A stretch of 64,000 nt of DNA. Source: CBDCYS01 sp965226185 (GTDB lineage: Bacteria; Acidobacteriota; Terriglobia; Bryobacterales; UBA6623). The translations under genes were made by a program, and so were the position numbers. The DNA lies in NCBI GenBank assembly GCA_965226185.1, contig CBDDCT010000006.1:1364001-1428000 (forward strand). Direction: 5' to 3'. A model generated the notes under the pieces. That model did no database searches. It was not told the origin of the DNA and worked only from the letters and a program-made list of their open reading frames with translations. Shown one piece after another: positions 45,895 to 54,231 of this stretch (position 1 is the first letter of the stretch; each line of letters starts with the position of its first letter).

Positions 45895-47010
45895 CTAGGG
45901 CGAGCAGCAGTGTTCAAGACCCAGGGAGACGACCTGGGCGCCGGCCGGATTGGATGTGAAGTAGTTCTCGCGCGAAAGTGTCCCGTAGATGTTGCCGGCG
46001 ATCTCCGCCGCCCTCGGGCCATACATCATCGGGCCTCCCCGCAGCAAGACGACAATCGCGAGTCTCTTCCCCTCACCCTCGTTGTAGGAGGCAAACCATC
46101 CAAGCTGGGTGCGGCCCGGACGATGGTACTGGCTGCACGTACCGGTCTTGCCAAGGATTGGCCGGCCGGGCGTACGTGCTTTTCTTCCTGTCCCGCGCTT
46201 GACCGCTTCGGTCATGCCCGCCCGCACTTCCGAGAGCCAGCGCCCGAGCGGTAGTCGCCGCTTCACTTTGGGCGTCAGATCCTCGGCTTCTCCCGGCGTG
46301 GCTGGCGCTTGGAGGTAGTGGAGCGTCCCGCCGTTGGCGAGCGCTGAGACGAAGGCGGCCAATTGCAGCGGGTTGACCGAGATCCCGTCTCCGAACGTCG
46401 TCATGCGGGCAATGCCCCCGCCGTGCTCTTCCTCGGGAAACCTGCCTAGCTGTTCGCCGGGTATCCGCCAGCCGGCTTTTTCTCCGAATCCGAACAGGTT
46501 GGCGTATCGCTTGAATCGCTCGAACCCAAGTTTCCGTCCCAAGTGCTCGAAGTAGACGTTGTTCGAAATCGCCAGCCCTTCAACCATGGTCATGAACCAA
46601 TAGCCTTCAAACCACACTTTCTTGCCCGGGTTGACAATGCCTTCGTTCAAGGCAGCCAAGCCGGCCACCAGCTTGATCGTGGAGCAGGGCATGTAGCCGC
46701 TGGCTAGGGCGAGCTTTTGATTCACGACCGTAAGCAGGCGGCCGCTGCTGGTATCGACGACGACGACACTGCCGTTGAATTTCCCGAGCGCCTCGATGGC
46801 GGCATGCCGCACCGTCAGGTCCTCGCCGCCGATAAAATCGCCTGCTTGTGAGTTCGCGTAGGTCCGCTCGATGTACCAGCGGCGTGATGGCTGAGCGGCC
46901 GCCGAACTCCCGGCCGCGACTACGAAACACGCCATCGCGCAGGCGGCGAGGAAACGCCGCAAGCTGAGCCGCGCGCCGGCTGAATTCTTGATCGCGGAGG
47001 AGAATATCAC
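45895..47010 (-). CDS. Penicillin-binding transpeptidase-domain protein
   Basis: About 371 residues if GTG 47010 is the start, giving a signal peptide (LSLRRFLAACAMACFVVAAG, SAAAQ). All three serine-acyl-transferase motifs are present in order: S-T-I-K in YMPCSTIKLVAGL, S-N-N in EGLAISNNVYFEHL, K-T-G in RPILGKTGTCSQY. The SNN motif and overall order favour a D,D-transpeptidase over a class D beta-lactamase. There is no dimerisation or glycosyltransferase domain, so it is a minimal secreted enzyme. The open frame extends to 47265, but that would abut the divergent sigma gene and leave no promoter room. Its position divergent from an ECF sigma pair suggests a cell-wall stress response. Confidence 0.85.
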   Translation of the reverse strand: MIFSSAIKNSAGARLSLRRFLAACAMACFVVAAGSSAAAQPSRRWYIERTYANSQAGDFIGGEDLTVRHAAIEALGKFNGSVVVVDTSSGRLLTVVNQKLALASGYMPCSTIKLVAGLAALNEGIVNPGKKVWFEGYWFMTMVEGLAISNNVYFEHLGRKLGFERFKRYANLFGFGEKAGWRIPGEQLGRFPEEEHGGGIARMTTFGDGISVNPLQLAAFVSALANGGTLHYLQAPATPGEAEDLTPKVKRRLPLGRWLSEVRAGMTEAVKRGTGRKARTPGRPILGKTGTCSQYHRPGRTQLGWFASYNEGEGKRLAIVVLLRGGPMMYGPRAAEIAGNIYGTLSRENYFTSNPAGAQVVSLGLEHCCSP

Positions 47011-47265
47011 GAACCCACGTCGGAGAAAGACGAAAGTAGTATTGTAACCGGCCCGGCTTTGGTTTAGAACGGAGATTTGAACCGGCGGCCGCGCCGTCAC
47101 GGCGTTTCGCCCCGCGCGATCCTTGCGGCTGCGATCAGGCTGAATCCGCCGGCGGAATGTCCGGGGAACAATTTCGCCTCTAGTGGTGTCCAATACCAGT
47201 AGAAGTGCAGTAGCATTTGCCGCTCGGCGGATTGGCTGGTAACCTAAGCTTAATCCCCCCTCCAT

Positions 47266-47922
47266 GTGGCAGGGAGTGCTTCATTGCACGAGATTATAAC
47301 TAGTTTGATACGTCCGTCCGGGGATGTGGTTTTGCTGCAAGACTTGCAGCGCGGCGCGCCCCAAGCGTTCGAGAGATTACTCGACCAATACCAGCAGCCG
47401 GTCTACCGCTTCGTCTACCGGCTCCTCGAAGATCCGGCCGATGCGCCTGATGTAACGCAAGAAGTATTCGTCAAGGTTTTCCGCAAGGTTGGCGAGTTTC
47501 GCGGAGATGCCAGCCTCAAGACCTGGATCTATCGCATCGCCATCAACGAAGCTTCCAATCGCCGCCGTTGGTTTGCGCGGCACCGCAAGAATGAAGTTTC
47601 CGTCGACTCAGCCGCCGAACTTGGGGTAGCAGACGCGGAGTGGTTCATCGACCGGCGGGGCACGCCATTCGATCTGCTGAGCCGCGAGGAAGTGCGGATA
47701 GCCATACACAAGACATTGGGAGAGATCGATCAAAGGCTGAGGGTCGCGGTGATTCTGCGAGACATCGAGGGTCTTAGTTACAACGAAATAGCCGATACGT
47801 TACAAGTGTCGTTGGGGACCGTAAAATCCCGGATTCTGCGCGGACGAGAGGCAATGAAATCCAAGCTGCGACGCGAACTGGCAGTCGAGCTGCCTGGAGC
47901 GTATGTCGTACAACCGGAGTGA
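47266..47922 (+). CDS. RNA polymerase ECF sigma factor (RpoE/SigW-like)
   Basis: 218 residues on the longest frame (GTG start; several later starts are possible since homology begins near residue 20). Region 2: GAPQAFERLLDQYQQPVYRF and DAPDVTQEVFVKVFRKVGEF, then LKTWIYRIAINEASNRRRWF. Region 4: VAVILRDIEGLSYNEIADTL and SLGTVKSRILRGREAM. It ends 3 bases before the anti-sigma gene. Divergent from a penicillin-binding protein gene; envelope-stress control is an inference from context. Confidence 0.93.
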   Translation: MAGSASLHEIITSLIRPSGDVVLLQDLQRGAPQAFERLLDQYQQPVYRFVYRLLEDPADAPDVTQEVFVKVFRKVGEFRGDASLKTWIYRIAINEASNRRRWFARHRKNEVSVDSAAELGVADAEWFIDRRGTPFDLLSREEVRIAIHKTLGEIDQRLRVAVILRDIEGLSYNEIADTLQVSLGTVKSRILRGREAMKSKLRRELAVELPGAYVVQPE

Positions 47923-47925
47923 GCC

Positions 47926-48600
47926 ATGAATTGTCGTTTTACCAGGAAACACATTCCGGCTTATATTGACGGCGAACTGGGCCCGGCGTACCGCTGGATT
48001 CTTCGGCAGCACCTGGTCGCCTGCCAGGATTGTCTCGATCAATATGAGCGCGGAGAGGCATTTATTGAATCACTAGCGGAGTTGCAATCCGTTCAGCCGC
48101 CTGCCAGTTTGCGCACTCAAATCTTGTTGGCGGTTTGGCGCGAGTCTGAGAGTACGTGGGAACGAATGGGGGTTCGCTTCCGAAACTGGACGCGGCCGAT
48201 CGCTGTTCCGGCAACCGGCGGTATTCTCTCGGCCGTCATTCTTTTCGTGGGGCTGATGTCGAACATCTCTTTCATCCCCCAAGATCTAGACACGGACATA
48301 CCGCTCACGTATCTCACAAAGACGCTGATCACCAACCCCATCATGAGCATTGCTCCGCCTTTTGGCGTTACCGAGCAGATCGGAGTCGAGGCGTTTATCG
48401 ACGGGCAAGGCAATGTCTATGATTTCCGAATCATCCATTTGCCTTCGAGCTACCCGGCGGCTAGCGCCAAGCTCCGTGCCGAGCTGGCCAACGCTCTGCT
48501 GGCGGCACGCTTCGATCCGGCTACAAATTTCGGCCGGCCCGTGCTGGGCAGGGTGTTGCTGTCATTCCGGCCGGTGACGCACGTCCAAGTGCCCGGTTAG
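47926..48600 (+). CDS. Zinc-finger anti-sigma factor
   Basis: 224 residues. The N-terminal zinc anti-sigma domain has the H-x3-C-x2-C motif (LRQHLVACQDCLDQYERGEA, about residues 29-48). A membrane segment follows (PATGGILSAVILFVGLMSNI, about 97-116). The C-terminal extracytoplasmic part (IGVEAFIDGQGNVYDFRIIH ... LLAARFDPATNFGRPVLG) resembles TonB C-terminal-type or energy-transducer folds and may sense an envelope signal. Begins 3 bases after the sigma gene. A short terminator hairpin overlaps its stop codon. Confidence 0.88.
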   Translation: MNCRFTRKHIPAYIDGELGPAYRWILRQHLVACQDCLDQYERGEAFIESLAELQSVQPPASLRTQILLAVWRESESTWERMGVRFRNWTRPIAVPATGGILSAVILFVGLMSNISFIPQDLDTDIPLTYLTKTLITNPIMSIAPPFGVTEQIGVEAFIDGQGNVYDFRIIHLPSSYPAASAKLRAELANALLAARFDPATNFGRPVLGRVLLSFRPVTHVQVPG

Positions 48601-48610
48601 CCGGGTTTTT
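48592..48610 (+). terminator. Intrinsic terminator overlapping the anti-sigma stop codon
   Basis: CCCGG, loop TTAG, CCGGG, then five T. The stem is short (5 GC pairs). The TAG stop codon forms part of the loop, so translation to the end would mask the hairpin. Confidence 0.5.
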
Positions 48611-48829
48611 CTCCCACTGCCGAGGCCTGTCGAGTTAGCCCTCCAAGGAAAAGTAGGGCCCGGCAATCCTATCGGTCCTTCGCCGCGTGGCGGCGACGCG
48701 CGAGCACGAGGTCCATGCTGACCGCGCATTGCTCGTGAACCGGCGGGCGGCCCTGTGGTACCCGTTTATTGATTCGCGGCCGCGGGGGCGCTATCCTGCG
48801 ATATTGGTTCCACTAAATACTTATGAGGT

Positions 48830-50119
48830 ATGAACATCATGGCAACTCAACCTGAAAATCAGTCCCGCAGGTCCTTTTTGAAAGGTTCTACCGCCGCCGG
48901 AATCGCGGCCGCCGGTTTCCAGATCATCAAGCCCGAACTGGTGCGTGGAGCGGGCAAAGAAAAGTTGACGGCGGGAATCATCGGCTGTGGCGGCCGCGGC
49001 ACCCGCGCCGTCAACGACCTGCTCAGCGGGAATCCGAACGTCGAGCTGGTCGCCATGGCGGATTTGTTCGAAGACCAGCTCGAAAAGTCCATTCGCCGGC
49101 TGCGAGACGCCGAGGAATTCCCAGGTGTCCAAGACCGCATCAATGTCGCTCCCGAGCGGCGTTTCATGGGGTTCGACGCCTACAAGAAGATCCTTGCCAG
49201 TGACGTCGATATCGTTATGCTGACGACCCCGCCCGGCTGGCGGCCGATCCATTTCGAGGCCGCGGTCGAAGCCAAGAAACACATCTTCGCTGAAAAACCG
49301 ATGGGGACCGACCCGGTCGGCGTGCGGCGGGCCATGGACGCCGCCCGGAAGTCCGAGCAAGAAAAGCTCACCGTCATGATCGGAGCGCAGCGCCGCTCAC
49401 AACAGGAGTATGTCCAGTCGGTCGAGAAAATCCAAAACGGTGAAATCGGCGAGATCGTCGCGACTTATGCCAACTGGCTCAGCGGCCCGGTGCTCAAGGG
49501 CAAAGAATTCTTGGACAAGAAAAAGGCGCTGGAGTGGCAACATCGCGTCTGGTATTCCTACGTCTGGATCTGCGGCGATCAAGTCGTCGAGCAGCATCTC
49601 CATAACATCGACGTCATCAACTGGGTGATGGACTCTCACCCGGTCAGCGTGGTCGCTTCCGGCGGCGCCTGCTGGCGACCCCGCGAGATGCTTTATGGCA
49701 ACATCTACGATCATCTGTACGCGGACTTCGTCTATGCCAACGGCGTTCGCATGACAAGCCACTGCCGGCAGTACCCGGATCGCAAGGTGCGCCGGGTCAA
49801 CGAACTCGTGGTGGGAACGAAAGGACGCAGCGATTGCCGTGATTTGGGGCAACAAGCCGGCGTTAGCCCTTACGTCCACGAGCACGTCGAAATGGTCAAC
49901 AGCATCCTGGGAACAGGGCCTTATATCAACCGCGCGATGGCGGTTTCCGAGAGTACGATGACCGCCGTCATGGCGCGGGAAGCTGCCTATGCCGGAATCG
50001 AGGTTACCTGGGACATGATCATGAACTCGACGCTCGACCTGATGCCCAAGCGGTTCGATCTCGACGCGAATTTTGACGTGCCTCCGTTGCCGAGGCCCGG
50101 CGAGTACGAATTCACCTAG
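48830..50119 (+). CDS. Gfo/Idh/MocA-family oxidoreductase, Tat-exported
   Basis: About 429 residues; ATG 48830 or 48839 can serve, both behind GAGG. Twin-arginine leader (NQSRRSFLKGSTAAGIAAAG). The Rossmann fold starts LTAGIIGCGGRGTRAVNDLL, followed by DVDIVMLTTPPGWRPIHFEA and KKHIFAEKPMGTDPVGVRRA, whose EKP is the family signature (catalytic Lys). The C-terminal sheet domain includes VWICGDQVVEQHLHNIDVIN and HEHVEMVNSILGTGPYINRA. It would oxidise or reduce a sugar-like substrate with bound NAD(P). Such exported forms are abundant in planctomycetes and acidobacteria. Single gene. Confidence 0.93.
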   Translation: MNIMATQPENQSRRSFLKGSTAAGIAAAGFQIIKPELVRGAGKEKLTAGIIGCGGRGTRAVNDLLSGNPNVELVAMADLFEDQLEKSIRRLRDAEEFPGVQDRINVAPERRFMGFDAYKKILASDVDIVMLTTPPGWRPIHFEAAVEAKKHIFAEKPMGTDPVGVRRAMDAARKSEQEKLTVMIGAQRRSQQEYVQSVEKIQNGEIGEIVATYANWLSGPVLKGKEFLDKKKALEWQHRVWYSYVWICGDQVVEQHLHNIDVINWVMDSHPVSVVASGGACWRPREMLYGNIYDHLYADFVYANGVRMTSHCRQYPDRKVRRVNELVVGTKGRSDCRDLGQQAGVSPYVHEHVEMVNSILGTGPYINRAMAVSESTMTAVMAREAAYAGIEVTWDMIMNSTLDLMPKRFDLDANFDVPPLPRPGEYEFT

Positions 50120-50213
50120 GCGATTCATTCCAATTCGCTGGAGCGGCGCCACGGATTCGGCAACAGCGCCGAACGCAGAGACCGAGAGAGGCAGACATTC
50201 TACCGTCAAACAG

Positions 50214-50301
50214 GCCCGGGTGGCGAAATTGGTAGACGCAAAGGACTTAAAATCCTTTGGTGCTATGCACCGTGTGGGTTCGAGTCCCACCCCGGGCACC
50301 A
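50214..50301 (+). tRNA. tRNA-Leu (UAA)
   Basis: 88 nt including an encoded CCA. The acceptor stem GCCCGGG/CCCGGGC pairs perfectly. The anticodon stem-loop AAGGA-CTTAAAA-TCCTT gives anticodon TAA. The long variable arm (GGTGCTATGCACC) marks it as a class II tRNA, as expected for leucine. The T arm GTGGGTTCGAGTCCCAC is complete. Confidence 0.96.
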
Positions 50302-50824
50302 TGCTTTCGGCGTTTTTTTTCATGGCTTTAGCGGTCATCAGAATCGTCGTGTACAACTGGCGTACAACTCATGCACGCCCCACCACCTATTCAGAGATGG
50401 TCCAACACGTGCGCGGTCGGCGGATCAGCCAACCACAAGATATGGGGTAGCCGGGCACTGCTGTCCAAATTAGCTCAGACAATGCTCTTTTGGACGGGTT
50501 AAGTCCCTAGTTTTCAGTGTCAGGCTATGCTCACCTAAAACCAGGTTCCCCCGGCTAGCTCATGCTGTCCAAATTAAGCAGCTCTCCGCAGGCGCCCTTG
50601 GGTGAGGCGCCGACTGCCCCAGAAAGCCTGTTTAAGGGGCTTTTGGCGCCCGCCACCAGGGTACGCTCCACGGCGGCTCCGCCTGCATGCTGTCCAATTT
50701 GCCGTAGCGAGAATCTAATTTGGACAAGAGTGGGTTGTGTTGACGGACGTCCTGCTATCGAAGTCCGGCTGATTAGGTGCATTCTGATCATCCTCTCGAA
50801 CGCAGCCGCGCCGTCATATCCAAC
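50302..50824. other. Repeat-bearing debris after the tRNA gene
   Basis: A run of eight T follows the tRNA by 11 bases and may terminate it. CTGTCCAAATT recurs near 50461, 50568 and (as CTGTCCAATTTG) 50691, with TAATTTGGACAAG inverted near 50716, so old IS ends are likely. A plus-strand frame near 50683 reads CCPICRSENLIWTRVGC, a possible zinc-ribbon start of a lost transposase. Confidence 0.4.
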
Positions 50825-51182
50825 ACGGATTGGATGAATCCGCATGACCCCGACGCCAAGATCGCCCAAATGAAAGACGGGCGCACGCATTTGGCGCACA
50901 AGGCCGAGCACGCCGTGGACCTGGAGACGGGCGCGCTGCTGGCTGTGACCGTGCAAGGCGCCGATCTGGGCGACACGAACACCGTGGCCGAGACGATCAC
51001 CGCCGCCGCCGAGTAAGTCGCCGCGGTTGCGCAAGACTCGGAGGCGAACGAGCAACTGTCTCCTCGTGGACTGCAAGAAGTGGTGGCCGGCAAGGGCTAT
51101 CACAGCAACGACGTGCTGAGGGACCTCGCGGCGCTGGAGATGCGTTCTTACATCAGTGAGCCGGAGCGCGGGCGGCGCAACT
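50825..51182 (+). pseudogene. IS1182-type DDE transposase fragment
   Basis: The frame reads NPHDPDAKIAQMKDGRTHLA, HKAEHAVDLETGALLAVTVQ, GADLGDTNTVAETI, then after an in-frame TAA (51014-51016) KGYHSNDVLRDLAALEMRSY and SEPERGRRNW. This is the middle of an IS1182/IS5-like transposase (the D...G-x-x-T-x-x and D/K-G-Y-H motifs). Both ends are missing. The right side joins antisense ISKra4 sequence near 51182. Confidence 0.78.
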
Positions 51183-51853
51183 GGTGTTCCGGTCCCATCC
51201 ATTTCGATGTACAGGATCGGGACCGGTTCGCCCGCCACCAGGGGCAGCTCCAACTGCAGGGCCCGTTGGATCTCTGTTTGCTCCCGCGCCGCGATATCCT
51301 CTGCGATCCCTTCCGCCGTCCGCTCCACCGCCTGGGCGGTCAGTTCCAGACCCGCCAGCAGTTCCAGCTGCCGGCGTCCGTGACCGACAGGGAACCTCCT
51401 GGCCCACCGCCGCCTGCCTACGGCGCACCCCCCAGGAGAGTATTCGGTTGGGGCGATGTCGAGTTCGGCGTCGGCGGGAAACTGGCCGCGATGACAGTGC
51501 CCGCACAGGTAGTAGGCGCGCGACACATTCACCCTGCCGGCGGCCGTGAGAACCGATTTGGAGCGCAGTTCCCGGGAGTAAGCTTGGTGGCCGCAACAAC
51601 AAGGAAGGGCGCGCTGCTCGGCCGCCGGGGCTGCCCATGGCAGCAGTTCGGAGAGGGCGGCGGCGGCCGCGTGCAGCGCTGAGCGCACGGCCATCTCGAC
51701 GGCCTCCCGATCCCAGTGGCCTGTCTTGCGCCGCCCGTTGAACAGGACGCGCAACAGCTGGTCTAGCTCGCGCGCGACTTCTTGCTGGATCGCGGCGACC
51801 GGTTTTTTCCCTGAGGAGTCTGCGTCTCCCGCTCCAGCGGTCGCTGCTGGCAA
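51183..51853 (-). pseudogene. ISKra4-family transposase, N-terminal half
   Basis: The minus-strand product contains HWDREAVEMAVRSALHAAAA, CCCGHQAYSRELRSKSVLTA, RVNVSRAYYLCGHCHRGQFP, QLELLAGLELTAQAVERTAE and EPVPILYIEMDGTG. The C-x2-C-type zinc motif and the E-M-D-G-T-G first catalytic Asp are those of ISKra4. It ends abruptly near 51183 at the IS1182 remnant, so the second half of the catalytic domain is gone. A frame disturbance near PGGCAVGRRRWARRFPVGHG replaces the usual family sequence. Overlaps the DUF6788-like ORF. Confidence 0.75.
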
Positions 51854-52143
51854 ATGCGGGTATTGACCTCCACGAACTCGCGGCTCAGTTGCTGGAACTT
51901 GCGGAACTCTCCTACTTCGCGTTCGGCTTTGCCCCGCGCGGCCGGAGTGGACAGCGACTCGCTGACGGTCTTGTGATCGAGCTTACGGGTGAGGCGAGCA
52001 TGCGGACCGTGCCCCGGCTGACCGGGGCGGTGGCAGCGGCGGTTGGACTTGCCGCAACGCCCGGAAGTGTTGGTGATCGATCCGGGACGCAGATCGCCCA
52101 GTTGGCCGATCTGGCGAATGATGTCGCCGCGCTGTTGTTGTAA
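51763..52143 (-). pseudogene. DUF6788-family ORF of the ISKra4 relic, 5'-truncated
   Basis: Reads LQQQRGDIIRQIGQLGDLRP, GSITNTSGRCGKSNRRCHRP, GQPGHGPHARLTRKLDHKTV and GEFRKFQQLSREFVEVNTRI. It is parallel to the intact ORF at 39395-39823. No start codon remains: at about 52144 it fuses to the beginning of an rve-type transposase. Confidence 0.7.
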
Positions 52144-52341
52144 ATCTTCTTGCGGCCGGTGCTGGCGAAGCTGAGATTGTTGCTGGCGGCGAGAAACTCT
52201 CGCATCTCGGCCAGGGTGAGACGTTCGGCATGCTGCCGGGGGACCTGCATTCACCCTCATTGTGCCCTGACCCGGCCGGCTCATCTTCAGGCTCATCTTC
52301 TGTTGGAAACACTCTCCCCTTTCAGGCTCGTCTTGTATTGG
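52144..52341 (-). mobile_element. 5' end remnant of an rve-type IS related to the 1570-bp element
   Basis: On the minus strand the end reads TTGTCCAATACAAGACGAGC, with a second AAGATGAGCCTGAA further in, the same doubled end motif as the 1570-bp IS. The start of a transposase follows (AERLTLAEMREFLAASNNLS, FASTGRKKIY), parallel to the first 35 residues of that element's protein. Truncated at 52144. Confidence 0.68.
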
Positions 52342-52475
52342 ACAATTCTTGGGCTTACCCCTCTCCCGCCGACGGCGCTGCAATGCTGGCTTTGTGACAG
52401 CGCCGTCGGCGGCAGTTTCTTGCGATAATCTACCCTAAACCGGGCAGACCGTTGCCCGGTTCGAGCTCCAACAAC

Positions 52476-53132
52476 ATGAGAATCTGGGACCTGCATTGCC
52501 ATCCCGATGGGGACCGCGTCCCGGGCCGGACCTTCCAGGAGAAGATCGAAAACCTGCTCCAGATATCCGGTCGCATGGGGATCGAGCGTCTCTGCATGTT
52601 TCTGAGAGTCGGCGAAACGGTGTCCGAAAGGGACGTATTGGAGGCCCTGAGGCGCTATCCGGACCGGCTGTTCGGGTTCGTCTGGCTGTCTCTGTGGAAA
52701 GACACCGTACAGACCAACATCGACAAGTTGAACCGCTGGATCGCGGACGGCCCGATGATCGGCATGAAGCTGGCGGGCGCGGACGGCGTTTGCAGTCTTC
52801 CCGTCTACGATCCCGTCTTTGAGCGGGCCGCCGAGCTGCGGGCTGTCATCTTTGTGCATGCATGGTTTAAGACAGGGGCGGGACTGATCTACCCCAATGC
52901 CGGCCGCGTGACCGAAGTCCCTCCCGTCCTCCCGGGCGGTTTATATACAACGAACGAATCCACGCCCCGGGACGTAGCGGCATTGGCTTCGCGCCGTCCC
53001 GCGACTCCGCTCATTTGCGGCCACGCAGGCGGGGATTGGGAACTGGGGGTTCGGGCCGTGCGGGATGCCAAAAACGTTCTCGTCGGTATCAGCGGAACTG
53101 GCGCCTCACGTGTCGGGTGTGGCCGGGATTGA
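52476..53132 (+). pseudogene. Amidohydrolase-2-like enzyme, C-terminally truncated
   Basis: ATG 52476 opens MRIWDLHCHPDGDRVPGRTF, with the H-x-H metal motif. MIGMKLAGADGVCSLPVYDP, RAVIFVHAWFKTG (metal His) and RPATPLICGHAGGDWELGVR (metal His) follow. The usual last 70-80 residues with the catalytic Asp (a G-S-D-F-P-like motif) are absent: after KNVLVGISGTGA the frame ends, and in another frame an unrelated-looking tail (GIEANPRQYVPAANKPLKMA, stop at 53200) is found. A deletion junction near 53110 is likely. The metal site lacks its final Asp, so it is probably inactive. Confidence 0.72.
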
Positions 53133-53202
53133 GGCCAATCCGCGGCAGTACGTGCCTGCGGCAAACAAACCTCTAAAGATGGCGGGATGGAAGTGGAAGT
53201 GA

Positions 53203-53835
53203 GTCGCAAACGTGATTGGCAATGAAGTGGCGCGCTGCGTAACGTTAGACTTAGCTTATTTCGTCATCCTAGCAACGGGGTTGTTCGATGACTTAGCTTG
53301 GCTAGCGAACCACACTTATGCCCTGAGGCTCAAGAAAGAACATGTGGATCTAAGAAAGAAAGAGTTCAAGCAAGCACTCGAGTCCAAGAATCAGGAACTC
53401 AAGCAGTATCTCGATCAATCCGAGACAGCTAATCGTATTGCTCTGTTTTATCCTCTACGAGATCAGGTCCAGCATAGGATGTTTCTCCAGGCAAAGCACG
53501 TCGTTAACAGAAAGTTGGGACGGGACGAAAATTGGTTCGAGTTGCCGGCGGGCACATTCAAACATATAAGGAATTTGGAAGGGATAAAGGGCTGTCAAAA
53601 GTGGGGTGTCCACAGCCGAAAATCGACACACTTTATCGAAGCGCGTCGATTCACAGGGTGTGCTCTAGCCAAAGTCGCTGAGATTCACAATCACTTTCTA
53701 GAACGAATTGACTGGGTAGGGTTTCTCGACCGACTCCCGGCCCCATTGAAGAAGGAAGTGACTGCCCAGATAGAGTGCTTCGGGGTTGGAGTCTGGCGAT
53801 TTCTGGACTTTCCGCGCAAGCCCTTGTATTTGTGA
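53203..53835 (+). CDS. Unknown protein upstream of the reverse transcriptase, probably 5'-truncated
   Basis: About 207 residues are readable, with GTG 53212 the first start in frame. N-terminal helix DLAYFVILATGLFDDLAWLA, basic/acidic coiled-coil-like middle (LKKEHVDLRKKEFKQALESK), FYPLRDQVQHRMFLQAKHVV and a C-terminal helical part (VAEIHNHFLERIDWVGFLDR). The R-D-x-x-x-H in LRDQVQHR is reminiscent of the R-x4-6-H of HEPN RNases, but the fold cannot be confirmed by eye. The frame starts right after the stop of the preceding tail, with no ribosome site, so the 5' part may be missing. Lower GC and different codon use than the neighbours suggest transfer together with the reverse transcriptase 70 bp downstream. 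Confidence 0.55.
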   Translation, partial: VANVIGNEVARCVTLDLAYFVILATGLFDDLAWLANHTYALRLKKEHVDLRKKEFKQALESKNQELKQYLDQSETANRIALFYPLRDQVQHRMFLQAKHVVNRKLGRDENWFELPAGTFKHIRNLEGIKGCQKWGVHSRKSTHFIEARRFTGCALAKVAEIHNHFLERIDWVGFLDRLPAPLKKEVTAQIECFGVGVWRFLDFPRKPLYL

Positions 53836-53903
53836 GCACCAACCGCCGCCGCTCCCTTCTCGAGGCTACCCTCCAAGAAGCTCTAGCATCTGCGTGATCA
53901 ACC

Positions 53904-54231
53904 GTGGCCGACCTGGATAAATTACGGACACTCGACAATCGTCAGCGCGCTTGGCGATGGATTCGCTCAAGTCCAGATGCAGCTTACAAGTCCTACCTCC
54001 GTCACCTGTATCGGAACTACGCTGTCGCTGACGATGCACTACTTGCCGACCTCGCCGACCGACTAAAACGTGGTCTGTACCAGCCGCGAGAGGCCTGCAA
54101 GTTATTCTTTCCGAAGTCGTCGGGGATTCTGCGTCCGTACTCGCTTCTCGCGGTGGAGGACCAGATCGCTTACCAGGCCGCCGTTAATCTCGTCGCCGAG
54201 AAGCTTCTTCCCCGGGTAAAGCACCGTTACA
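53904..54231 (+). pseudogene. Reverse transcriptase, N-terminal part (split by 1801-bp IS)
   Basis: GTG 53904 opens MADLDKLRTLDNRQRAWRWI. Then YLRHLYRNYAVADDALLADL, KLFFPKSSGILRPYSLLAVE and DQIAYQAAVNLVAEKLLPRV, the fingers region of a bacterial reverse transcriptase (K-P-x-S-G-x-x-R-P and D-x-x-x-Y-Q-A motifs). At 54231 it is interrupted after TTACA. Taking out the IS gives HRYNKQVFGHLYAG, continuous with 56038 onward. A tiny frame just before it (GTG 53833, 21 codons) overlaps the stop of the previous gene. Confidence 0.88.

Noticed and set aside
45895..47010. Class D beta-lactamase
   Set aside because: The SNN and KTGT motifs and overall spacing favour a penicillin-binding transpeptidase; not certain without alignment.
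50555..51853. One 432-residue protein
   Set aside because: Only 51183-51853 is ISKra4-like; the rest reads antisense through an IS1182 fragment.
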